NCBI RefSeq assembly: GCF_900215205.1
Contig: NZ_OBDY01000019.1
Span: 1-64,000 of the forward strand
DNA: 64,000 bases
From: Paractinoplanes atraurantiacus
Lineage (GTDB): Bacteria > Actinomycetota > Actinomycetes > Mycobacteriales > Micromonosporaceae
Direction: 5' to 3'
The notes under the pieces are model-generated. The model searched no databases. It saw only the letters and a program-made list of their open reading frames with translations, and was not told the DNA's origin. The position numbers and the translations under genes are program-made. Position 1 is the stretch's first letter, and each line of letters begins with the position of its first letter. This document shows, in pieces, positions 16,330 to 23,595 of this stretch.

Positions 16330-17265
16330 ATGTTCGGCATGACACGTCCGGTTCTGCTCAGCCCGCATGTCCCGCCCGAAGCGGCGTCGGCCTACGAGAC
16401 CAGGCGCTTCTACTTGAAGAAGTCGAAGCGCAAATCTGCCCCTCTGAGACGCGCTTTCATTCAGCGGCCCCCCGGCAGCACCCCTCGGGTGGGTCCGCTC
16501 GCCGCCTTCGTCCGACGGGGAGACATCCGTGCTTTGGATGCTTACCTGTACCTCGTCGCGATCACAAGTGGCGACCTTGAAGGCGTTGGGTGGTCGTACA
16601 CCCTTGATAGCAATATCTGGGCTCGCGCCTTTGGCGCCACCGATCGGGCCTCCAGCAGTTCCGCGCTCACTGCAGTCGTCAGGATTCTCAACCGTCTCCA
16701 GGAGCGCAAGCTGCTGGAGTGGAAGCGCGTGCGTCCGCGAAGCTCGGAGATCACCGTGACCTTGCTTAAGGAAGACGGAAGCGGTGAGCCCTACACCCGC
16801 CCCGGTAGGGCGAACCTCGATCCGTACATCAACCTGCCATTCGGCTACTGGTACGACGAGTGGGACCAGCGGCTGAGCCTGCCGGCGACCGCCATGCTTC
16901 TCGTCCTATCTGCGGAGTTCAAGTCGACGGCGCTGCCAGCCCACCGCGTCGACGAGTGGTACGGCTGGTCAGCAGACACGGCAGAGCGAGGTTTCGCGGA
17001 GTTGGAACGCTACAACCTAATGACGCAGCAGCGGGTGACCCGGAAGGCCCCGAACGCACCAGTCGGATGGACCGCCGAAAACCGCTACACGCTTCAACGC
17101 CCGTTCAGGCATCGGAAGCGCAGCGCGGCGAGTGCGAAGTCCGCTGCAGCCGTCACGTCTGACGCGACGCCGGCCCTGCAAGGCTTGGTCGATGCGGTCC
17201 CCATAGTTCCTGTCCCAGCAGGCTTCGAGCAGTCCTGGACTGGGCTCCCGAAGCTAGACGCTTGA
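16330..17265 (+). CDS. Hypothetical protein with two winged-helix-like regions
   Basis: 311 residues if ATG 16330 is used; the frame is open from 16276, and 16339 is another possible ATG. Two segments look like winged helices: LDAYLYLVAITSGD...VVRILNRLQERKLLEWKR (about residues 80-145) and LSLPATAMLLVLSAEF...RGFAELERYNLMTQQRV (about 195-250). The tail is basic and alanine-rich. The double-winged-helix plan resembles plasmid replication initiators or transcription factors, but no family is certain. Codon use is less GC-rich than neighbours, suggesting a mobile origin. A strong hairpin follows its stop codon. Confidence 0.65.
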   Translation: MFGMTRPVLLSPHVPPEAASAYETRRFYLKKSKRKSAPLRRAFIQRPPGSTPRVGPLAAFVRRGDIRALDAYLYLVAITSGDLEGVGWSYTLDSNIWARAFGATDRASSSSALTAVVRILNRLQERKLLEWKRVRPRSSEITVTLLKEDGSGEPYTRPGRANLDPYINLPFGYWYDEWDQRLSLPATAMLLVLSAEFKSTALPAHRVDEWYGWSADTAERGFAELERYNLMTQQRVTRKAPNAPVGWTAENRYTLQRPFRHRKRSAASAKSAAAVTSDATPALQGLVDAVPIVPVPAGFEQSWTGLPKLDA

Positions 17266-17278
17266 TGACTATTAGGTG

Positions 17279-17310
17279 GCCTCTGAACGGCGGGCACCGC
17301 TCAGAGGCCC
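17279..17310. terminator. Hairpin after the winged-helix gene
   Basis: Arms GGCCTCTGA and TCAGAGGCC enclose 14 bases, starting 13 bp after the stop codon at 17265. There is no clear T tract; actinomycete terminators often lack one. Confidence 0.55.
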
Positions 17311-17364
17311 GGCTCAACACAACCCCAGCTCGCCGCGTCTGACGAAACGAGGATCTGCCGAACC

Positions 17365-17574
17365 ATGTCCAGACTAAATCTCCGCCGTCGCCCCGCTGAA
17401 GACCGCCCTGAACCGCCAGACGGAGATCTACATCTACCCGTGCGCTGGGGCGTCATCGCAGTCGCCGGAGTGGGTTGTGGTTTCGCGTTAGGGACTGCAA
17501 CTGGCCCAGCCGAGGGTTTAACGGTAGGCCTTGCTGTCGCTACGTTCCTTCACAAGGTGCTCGCGAAACGGTAA
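17365..17574 (+). CDS. Small membrane protein
   Basis: 69 residues: a basic, proline-rich N-terminus (RRRPAEDRPEPP) followed by about 40 hydrophobic glycine-rich residues (WGVIAVAGVGCGFALGTATG, then LTVGLAVATFLHKVL), enough for one or two membrane segments, and a short basic tail. GAGG lies 12-15 bases before the ATG. No known family. It follows the winged-helix gene by 99 bp. Confidence 0.5.
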   Translation: MSRLNLRRRPAEDRPEPPDGDLHLPVRWGVIAVAGVGCGFALGTATGPAEGLTVGLAVATFLHKVLAKR

Positions 17575-17730
17575 CGGAGCGGTCCGGTCCTGCTCCAAAT
17601 GGCCAGACCGCACCCACATCCCGGCGCTGCGGGCCTCGCCTTGGCGCCGGGATCTCAGCCCTGCAGCAGGCGCAAATAGATGCCACGAATCTCCAGGGAT
17701 ACGTGGCCTAGTTCCGGTGCGGCTTCCCCG

Positions 17731-18174
17731 CTAAGAATGCTCGCTTAGCTTTGCCTGTTGCGTGCGAAGGGCGGGGAGTGCCCGCGCGATTTCCTCAGCG
17801 TCCAGACTTTCCGGGGCGTGAACGATCTTGTTTCGGATCTGGAGAAGGCGCCGCAGTTCGGCTAGATCCTCGTCCCGTAGGTGTGCTACCTCGGAATATG
17901 CGCGGAGAATAGTTGCAAGACTCGCAGGTCGGCTGAGTTGGTCTGACCGCGCCTTGGACCTGATGCCTCTCTCAAGCTGCATCCACTCCCAAAGAAAAAT
18001 ACTGCTTTCTTCGAATCGGGTAGTCACGCTACTTCCGGTTTCGGCCACTGCCGCGGCTTGTGCTTGGGCCCTCGCTGCATCCGCAGCAGCTTCTGGACTC
18101 AGGCCGCGAGGTCCAGCGTGCGCAGGTATCCGATTCGGTGATAGGCGGCCGGATCCAGGGTTCCGAGCACGCAT
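17731..18174 (-). CDS. Possible HEPN-like protein paired with a PIN-like gene
   Basis: The frame runs 147 codons from ATG 18174, but the first 25 codons overlap the PIN-like gene and look spurious; an in-frame CTG just before the PIN-gene stop may be the true start. The body is helical and ends with IRNKIVHAPESLDAEEIARAL, carrying an R-x4-H motif (RNKIVH) like the active site of HEPN RNases and seen in several C-terminal HEPN-like helices. Role as toxin or antitoxin partner is inference. Confidence 0.5.
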   Translation of the reverse strand: MRARNPGSGRLSPNRIPAHAGPRGLSPEAAADAARAQAQAAAVAETGSSVTTRFEESSIFLWEWMQLERGIRSKARSDQLSRPASLATILRAYSEVAHLRDEDLAELRRLLQIRNKIVHAPESLDAEEIARALPALRTQQAKLSEHS

Positions 18175-18743
18175 CGGTGCCGCAGTGCCAGCAAGGCGGT
18201 GTGCACGATGTCCGGGCGCTCACCGGTCTTGAGGCGGGCGATGATGTCGGCCTCGCGGAACGCCAGCGCCGGCAGATCGAAGATCGGCTGCGGGTCCTCG
18301 TTGTCGTCTGACGGCGCGGCATGCGCGGGATCCATGCGGCGCAGCAGCCGGTAGAGACGCTGGTCCTGCTCACCGCTGAGATCGGGCGCCACCTGCAGGT
18401 ACGCCGCCGGGGACACGATCACCCGGCAGGCTTCGTCGGCGACCGCCTCGACGAGGGCGGCACCGACGGTGGAGCTGTCCAGGCGGGCGTGGGAGCACAG
18501 CACGCTCGCGTCGATCACGAAGTTGGGCCAGGAGATGTGCGGTCGCTGGTAGTCGGTGTAGCCCAGGTCGAAGACGGCGCGGGCGAGCCCGGTCGAGTCG
18601 GCGGCCCTCGCCTCGGCGCGCCGGTTGTCGCGCAAGTGCTGCAGAAGCATCTGGTGAATGCCGTCGAAGCCTGGCCCCGCCTGCTGGTACTGGCGCATCA
18701 GGCGGGCGGTGGCGCGTTCGCGCGGCGTTGGTTCAGGTTCCAC
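18099..18743 (-). CDS. PIN-like domain protein
   Basis: 214 residues from GTG 18743. After about 75 helical residues comes NFVIDASVLCSHARLD, a PIN-type first strand and acidic site, later VIVSPAAYLQVA, then the acidic FREADIIARLKTG..DIVHTALLALRHRCVLGTLD near the end, as in the last acidic cluster of PIN ribonucleases. It is the upstream member of a minus-strand pair with a HEPN-like frame. A toxin-antitoxin or RNase role is plausible; the catalytic acidic set was not proven. Confidence 0.55.
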   Translation of the reverse strand: MEPEPTPRERATARLMRQYQQAGPGFDGIHQMLLQHLRDNRRAEARAADSTGLARAVFDLGYTDYQRPHISWPNFVIDASVLCSHARLDSSTVGAALVEAVADEACRVIVSPAAYLQVAPDLSGEQDQRLYRLLRRMDPAHAAPSDDNEDPQPIFDLPALAFREADIIARLKTGERPDIVHTALLALRHRCVLGTLDPAAYHRIGYLRTLDLAA

Positions 18744-18982
18744 GATCGCCGACGGTAGGTGCCGTGAGATCAGGCGGGCAATCCCCCGGGAACCGTCACA
18801 GCGAATCGGGTATACCGGTCATATGGACGGCGTCGTCATGATCATGCAGGTCAGCGGACCGGGCGACCGGCTCCGGCAGCACTGCCGGTAATCAAGTCGG
18901 ATATGCCGGACTTAATTTGGCTGGAAGCCGACCGCATCATGGGACGTCGGGCCGTTACGGCAGCCGGCCCCGCATCTACGGA

Positions 18983-20152
18983 TCAGGTGCCGTACTTGTC
19001 GTACGAGACCGTCCAGTCGCCCAGGCCGTCCCAGGCTGGCAACTCCTTCGGGCTGTGCACGACCTCGACCACGTCGCCGACCATGAAGTTCTTGTAGACC
19101 CACTGGGCGTCGGCCGTGCTCAAGTTGATGCAGCCGTGTGAGGTGTTGGCCCGGCCCAGCTGAGTGTTCCAGGGGGCGGCGTGCAGGAACTCGCCCGAAT
19201 AGGAGATTCGGGTGCAGAACTCCACGTCTTCGGGCTCGTAGTAGAACGGGTTGTTCTCATCGCTCAAGCCGTAGCTGGCCGAGCTCATGCTGTGGGTGCG
19301 CTCTTTGGACAGCACCACGTGGGGGCCGTTCTGGGTCCAGAAGTGGATCTGGTCGCCGTTGGCTATTTTCGTGTAGCCGCCCTGGCCGTTGCTGCATTTC
19401 ATGTCCCGGGTCAGTTTGCCGTCGATGTAGACCCTCGTGTGGTGGGTGCTGTTGTCGCTGATCGCGATCAGGGAACGGCCGATCGTGAAGTGGGTGGTGG
19501 CGTTCGCCTTGCCGTACAAGCCGTTGCCGAGGTTGACACCCAAGGTGTTGACGCTGACCTTGACCGTGGTGCCTTTTGCCCAGTATTTCGCGGGGCGCCA
19601 ATGCACGATCTTGTTGTCGACCCAGAAGAACTTGCCGGTCACGTGCGGGGTCGTCTCGACCGTGATGGCCTTCTCGGCGGCCGCCCTGTCCTTGACCGCC
19701 TTGCTGAAGGCCACGATCACCGGCTGGCCTATGCCGTACGTGCCGCCGGTTTCCAGGGCCGCCATGCCGTTGGCCTGGAAGGTGACCGCGGCCAGCGCCC
19801 GTGGTTTGACCGTGGTGAAAGTCGACGTCTTCGAGACCTGGGCGCCCAGGCTGTCGAGCAGATGAGCGGTCACCTTGTACGTCTTGTCGTAGGCCAGGGG
19901 TCCGGTGGATCGCCAGGTCACCCCGTCGGCGTCGACCGCGCCGGCCAGGCCGGTGACCGACTGGATCTTGCCGCCGTCGACCGCCACGACGACCGGATCG
20001 GCCGGGGAGACCTGGCCGGTGGGTGCGGTCACGTGCAGCGGGGCCGCCGTGGGCTGCTCCCAGACAGCAGCGGCCCGGGAAGGGGAACGGGTGCAGCCGG
20101 CCAGGCCGGCCGCGCCCACGGCACCGAGGAGGAACTTGCGTCGTTGAACCAC
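18983..20152 (-). CDS. L,D-transpeptidase lipoprotein (YkuD family)
   Basis: 389 residues. A lipoprotein signal (RRKFLLGAVGAAGLAGC) gives a lipobox LAGC with Cys about residue 20. Two Ig-like domains follow (GQVSPADPVVVAVDGG; PVIVAFSKAVKDRAAAE), then a YkuD catalytic domain with H339 and C341 in SHGCINLS. This is the plan of actinobacterial Ldt enzymes (LdtMt2 type), which form 3-3 crosslinks in peptidoglycan and are inhibited by carbapenems. The gene starts two bases after the MerR stop codon and so is the last gene of a SulP-merR-ldt operon. Confidence 0.92.
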   Translation of the reverse strand: MVQRRKFLLGAVGAAGLAGCTRSPSRAAAVWEQPTAAPLHVTAPTGQVSPADPVVVAVDGGKIQSVTGLAGAVDADGVTWRSTGPLAYDKTYKVTAHLLDSLGAQVSKTSTFTTVKPRALAAVTFQANGMAALETGGTYGIGQPVIVAFSKAVKDRAAAEKAITVETTPHVTGKFFWVDNKIVHWRPAKYWAKGTTVKVSVNTLGVNLGNGLYGKANATTHFTIGRSLIAISDNSTHHTRVYIDGKLTRDMKCSNGQGGYTKIANGDQIHFWTQNGPHVVLSKERTHSMSSASYGLSDENNPFYYEPEDVEFCTRISYSGEFLHAAPWNTQLGRANTSHGCINLSTADAQWVYKNFMVGDVVEVVHSPKELPAWDGLGDWTVSYDKYGT

Positions 20153-20154
20153 AC

Positions 20155-20547
20155 CTACCTAGATGCGGCTGCGGCCTGGAATGTTGTCAGCATCTGGTGG
20201 GCGAATCCCTCGGCCATCTCCAGTTGCTCGCGCAATCTGCGAACCCTGTCCTCGGCCGCCGTGTGGAACGCGCCCAGCCGATCGAGCAGTGTCGTTCGCG
20301 CGTCGCCGGTCGCGGATTCCAGGGCTTCGATGATGTTCAGCAGATCGCGCATCTCCTCCAGGGTGAAACCGAGCGGTTTCATGCGCTTGATGACGCGCAG
20401 CCGGTCGAGGTCGGGCTCCGTGTACAGACGGAATCCGCCCTCGCTGCGGGCCGACGGGATGACCAGGCCGGCTTCCTCGTAGTGGCGGATCGTGCGGATG
20501 CTCAGGCCGACCCGCTCGGCCGCCTCGCCGATCTGCACGAGCGACAT
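20155..20547 (-). CDS. MerR-family transcriptional regulator
   Basis: 130 residues, ATG 20547. The N-terminal winged HTH (IGEAAERVGLSIRTIRHYEEAGLVIPSARSEGGFRLYTEPDLDRL) is typical MerR, followed by the coiled-coil dimerisation helix. There is no cysteine in the effector region, so it is not a SoxR or metal-thiol sensor. The start codon overlaps the SulP stop codon (TGATG) and ldt begins two bases after its stop. It probably controls the operon through the palindrome at 22042-22055. Confidence 0.92.
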   Translation of the reverse strand: MSLVQIGEAAERVGLSIRTIRHYEEAGLVIPSARSEGGFRLYTEPDLDRLRVIKRMKPLGFTLEEMRDLLNIIEALESATGDARTTLLDRLGAFHTAAEDRVRRLREQLEMAEGFAHQMLTTFQAAAASR

Positions 20548-22025
20548 CAGTGCCCCGCGCCCAGTTTGCCGCTGAGGTTGTCGTGGAATCTCGTGCTGGC
20601 CTCGTTCAGGCCGATGATCTCCGCCTGCTTGCCGCGGGCCGCGTATTTCGTGGTGATGGCGTCCAGCGCGGCCACCGACGACGCGTCCCAGATGTGGGCG
20701 GCGCTCATGTCGATCACGACCTTGTCCGGGTCGCCCGCGTAGTCGAACTGGTGCACGAGGTCGTTGCTCGAGGCGAAGAACAGTTCCCCGTGTACGCGGT
20801 ACACGCGCGTCCCACCCTCGGGATCGAGAACGCTGGTCACGGTCGCGAAGTGTGCCACCCGGCGGGCGAAGACCACCATGGCCGTGAGCACACCGAGGAT
20901 GACGCCGACGGCCAGGTTGTGGGTGGCCAGGGTGCCCGCGACGGTCACCAGCATGACGATGATCTCGCCGGCCGGCATGCGCTTGAGGGTGGCCGGGGCG
21001 ATGCTGTGCCAGTCGAAGGTGCCCACCGACACGATGATCATCACGGCGACCAGGGCGGCCATCGGGATCAGGGCGACCACGTCGCCCAGCGCCACGACCA
21101 GGATCAGCAGGAACACGCCGGCCAGGAACGTCGACAGCCGGGTGCGGGCGCCGGACGTCTTCACGTTGATCATCGTCTGGCCGATCATCGCGCAGCCGCC
21201 CATGCCGCCGAAGAAGCCGGTGACGATGTTCGCCACGCCCTGGCCCCACGATTCCCGGGTCTTGTCGGAGCGGGTGTCGGTGATGTCGTCGACGAGTTTC
21301 GCCGTCATCAGGGACTCCATCAAACCCACAAGAGCGATGCCCAGGGCGTACGGCGCAATGATCTTCAAGGTGTCGAAGGTGAACGGCACGTCGGGCAGAC
21401 CGAGCACGGGCAGGCTGTCCGGGAGTTTGCCCTCGTCGCCGACGGTCGGCACGGTCACGTGTGCGATGAGGGTGAAAACGGTCAGAACGACGATGGCGAC
21501 CAGCGGCGCCGGCACGGCGGTGGTCAGCTTCGGCAGGAACCAGATGATCGCCAGGGCGACCGCCACCAGCGGATAGACCAGCCACGGCACGCCCGTCAGG
21601 TGCGGCAGCTGGGCCGAGAAGATCAGGATCGCGAGCGCGTTGACGAAGCCGACCATGACGCTGCGCGGGATGAACCGCATCAGCTTGGCCACGCCGATCA
21701 GAGCCAGAACGATCTGGATGACCCCTCCCAGTACGACCGCGGCCACCAGGAACCCGAGCCCGTGCTCCTTGGCCAGCGGCCCCACGACCAGCGCGATCGC
21801 CCCGGTCGCGGCCGAGATCATGGCCGGCCGCCCACCCGTGAAGGCGATCGTCACCGCCATCGTGAAGGAGGCGAAAAGCCCGATTTTCGGATCGACCCCG
21901 GCCAGGATCGAGAACGAGATCGCCTCGGGAATCAGCGCCAGCGCAACGACGAGACCAGCCAGCACTTCGGTACGGAACACCCGGGGCGATGCCAGCCAGG
22001 CCGGACGAGAAAGGAGCACAGACAT
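20547..22025 (-). CDS. SulP-family inorganic anion transporter with STAS domain
   Basis: 492 residues from ATG 22025 (the open frame extends to 22085, but 22025 gives the normal N-terminus MSVLLSRPAWLASPRVFRTEV). About ten to twelve hydrophobic segments follow, with the SulP motif region GRPAMISAATGAIALVVGPLAK, and a C-terminal STAS domain (about 430-492; VVIDMSAAHIWDASSVAALD). It is an integral membrane carrier for sulfate, bicarbonate or a similar anion; the substrate is not clear. It is the first gene of the operon with merR and ldt, which overlap or abut it. Confidence 0.92.
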   Translation of the reverse strand: MSVLLSRPAWLASPRVFRTEVLAGLVVALALIPEAISFSILAGVDPKIGLFASFTMAVTIAFTGGRPAMISAATGAIALVVGPLAKEHGLGFLVAAVVLGGVIQIVLALIGVAKLMRFIPRSVMVGFVNALAILIFSAQLPHLTGVPWLVYPLVAVALAIIWFLPKLTTAVPAPLVAIVVLTVFTLIAHVTVPTVGDEGKLPDSLPVLGLPDVPFTFDTLKIIAPYALGIALVGLMESLMTAKLVDDITDTRSDKTRESWGQGVANIVTGFFGGMGGCAMIGQTMINVKTSGARTRLSTFLAGVFLLILVVALGDVVALIPMAALVAVMIIVSVGTFDWHSIAPATLKRMPAGEIIVMLVTVAGTLATHNLAVGVILGVLTAMVVFARRVAHFATVTSVLDPEGGTRVYRVHGELFFASSNDLVHQFDYAGDPDKVVIDMSAAHIWDASSVAALDAITTKYAARGKQAEIIGLNEASTRFHDNLSGKLGAGH

Positions 22026-22041
22026 AAGATGCCGAACCCTA

Positions 22042-22055
22042 CCCTCACGTGAGGG
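22042..22055. promoter_or_regulatory. Palindrome CCCTCACGTGAGGG, likely MerR operator
   Basis: A perfect 14-bp palindrome 17 bp upstream of the SulP start codon. CTCACGTGAG sites are frequent in MerR-controlled promoters of actinomycetes, and the merR gene is second in this operon. The photolyase gene diverges 62 bp to the right, so it could be affected too. Confidence 0.6.
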
Positions 22056-22116
22056 GAGAGTTGCCCGTCTCGTGGCGATGATCACGCGCCGGCCCGAAGT
22101 GCGGCAGCATGCAGGT

Positions 22117-23595
22117 ATGGAGCGTCGCTGGGTGTTCGCCGATCAGCTTGGGCCGCACTTCCTGGACGCCCCCGATCAGCCGGTGCTGCTCGTCGAGTCG
22201 AAGGCGGTGTTCCGGCGCCGGGTCTTCCATCGCCAGAAGGCACATCTGGTGCTTTCCGCCCTGCGGCACCGGGCCCGCGAGGGCGATGTTCGGCTGGTCA
22301 AGGCCGAGACTTATGCCGAAGCGGTGAGCAACCCAGGCCGAGCTCGGCCAGAGCCGATCACCGTGTGCCATCCGACCTCGCGGGCGGCGCGCGGGCTGGT
22401 CACGCGCCTGCCGAACGTCGAAATGCTGCCGCCGCGGGGTTTCGTCACCGCGCCCGGTGACTTCGTGACGTGGGCGGGCGGCCGTGACCACCTGCGGCTC
22501 GAAGACTTCTACCGGTATGCGCGGCAGCGTCACGACGTACTGATGGAAGGGTCTGAACCGGCCGGAGGCCGATGGAACCTGGATGCCGACAACCGGGAAC
22601 CGCCGCCGCGCGGGGCCGAGCGGCTGGGTGTGCCGGCGCCGCCCCCGATCGTCGAGGACGAGATCGACGAGGAAGTGCGGGCCGATCTCGATCGCTGGGA
22701 GCGCGAGGACGGCATCACTTTTGTCGGGAATGACGGACCGCGAATGTTCCCGGTGACGCGGCGGGAGGCGCTGGCCCGGCTGCGGCATTTCGTCGAGCAC
22801 CGGCTGCCGGTGTTCGGGCCGCACGAGGACGCGATGCTGGCCGGGGACTTTCAGATGGCGCACAGCATGCTCAGTCCGGCGATCAACCTCGGGCTGCTCG
22901 ACCCCCTCGAAGTGATCGAGCGCGCCGATCAGGCGTACCGCAGCGGGGCCGCGCCGCTGGCCAGTGTCGAGGGCTTCGTCCGGCAGATCCTCGGCTGGCG
23001 CGACTTCATCTGGCATCTCTACTGGTATTTCGAGCCCGGCTATCGGGCCGTCAACGAGCTGCACGCGCGGCGTGAGCTGCCGAAATGGTTCGCCGAGCTG
23101 GATGCGGACGCGGTCGAGGCCCGCTGCCTGTCCGACGTGCTGGCCGGTGTCCGCGACCGCGGCTGGGTGCATCACATCCCGCGGCTGATGGTGCTCGGCA
23201 ACTACGCGATGCAGCGCGGCTGGCGGCCGGGAGTGGTCGCCGACTGGTTCCACCGCTGCTTCGTCGACGGCTACGAGTGGGTCATGACCGCGAACGTGGT
23301 CGGCATGAGCCAATTCGCCGATGGCGGGCGAATGAGCACGAAGCCGTACGCGGCCGGCGGGTCCTATGTGAACCGGATGAGCGACTACTGCGGCGGCTGC
23401 CGGTACGACCCCAAAGTGCGCTCAGGCGACGACGCGTGCCCGTACACCGCCGGATATTGGAGTTTTCTCGCCCGTCACGAACAGGCCCTGGCCGGCAATC
23501 ACCGGATGCGGCAGCCGCTGCGAGGCCTGCACCGCCTCCATGATCTCGATGCCCTGCTGGAACAGGAGAAAGCCCGCGGGTCACGGGCGCCCTGA
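22117..23595 (+). CDS. FeS-containing cryptochrome/photolyase (PhrB/CryB type)
   Basis: 492 residues from ATG 22117. N-terminal Rossmann domain (WVFADQLGPHFLD), C-terminal FAD-binding helical domain (ILGWRDFIWHLYWY). Four cysteines, C337, C425, C428 and C441, are spaced 88, 3 and 13 residues apart, the same spacing as the [4Fe-4S] ligands of bacterial (6-4) photolyase PhrB. This supports an FeS-BCP enzyme that repairs (6-4) photoproducts with light, or acts as a blue-light receptor. Its 3' end overlaps the convergent LuxR gene by 15 bp. Confidence 0.93.
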   Translation: MERRWVFADQLGPHFLDAPDQPVLLVESKAVFRRRVFHRQKAHLVLSALRHRAREGDVRLVKAETYAEAVSNPGRARPEPITVCHPTSRAARGLVTRLPNVEMLPPRGFVTAPGDFVTWAGGRDHLRLEDFYRYARQRHDVLMEGSEPAGGRWNLDADNREPPPRGAERLGVPAPPPIVEDEIDEEVRADLDRWEREDGITFVGNDGPRMFPVTRREALARLRHFVEHRLPVFGPHEDAMLAGDFQMAHSMLSPAINLGLLDPLEVIERADQAYRSGAAPLASVEGFVRQILGWRDFIWHLYWYFEPGYRAVNELHARRELPKWFAELDADAVEARCLSDVLAGVRDRGWVHHIPRLMVLGNYAMQRGWRPGVVADWFHRCFVDGYEWVMTANVVGMSQFADGGRMSTKPYAAGGSYVNRMSDYCGGCRYDPKVRSGDDACPYTAGYWSFLARHEQALAGNHRMRQPLRGLHRLHDLDALLEQEKARGSRAP

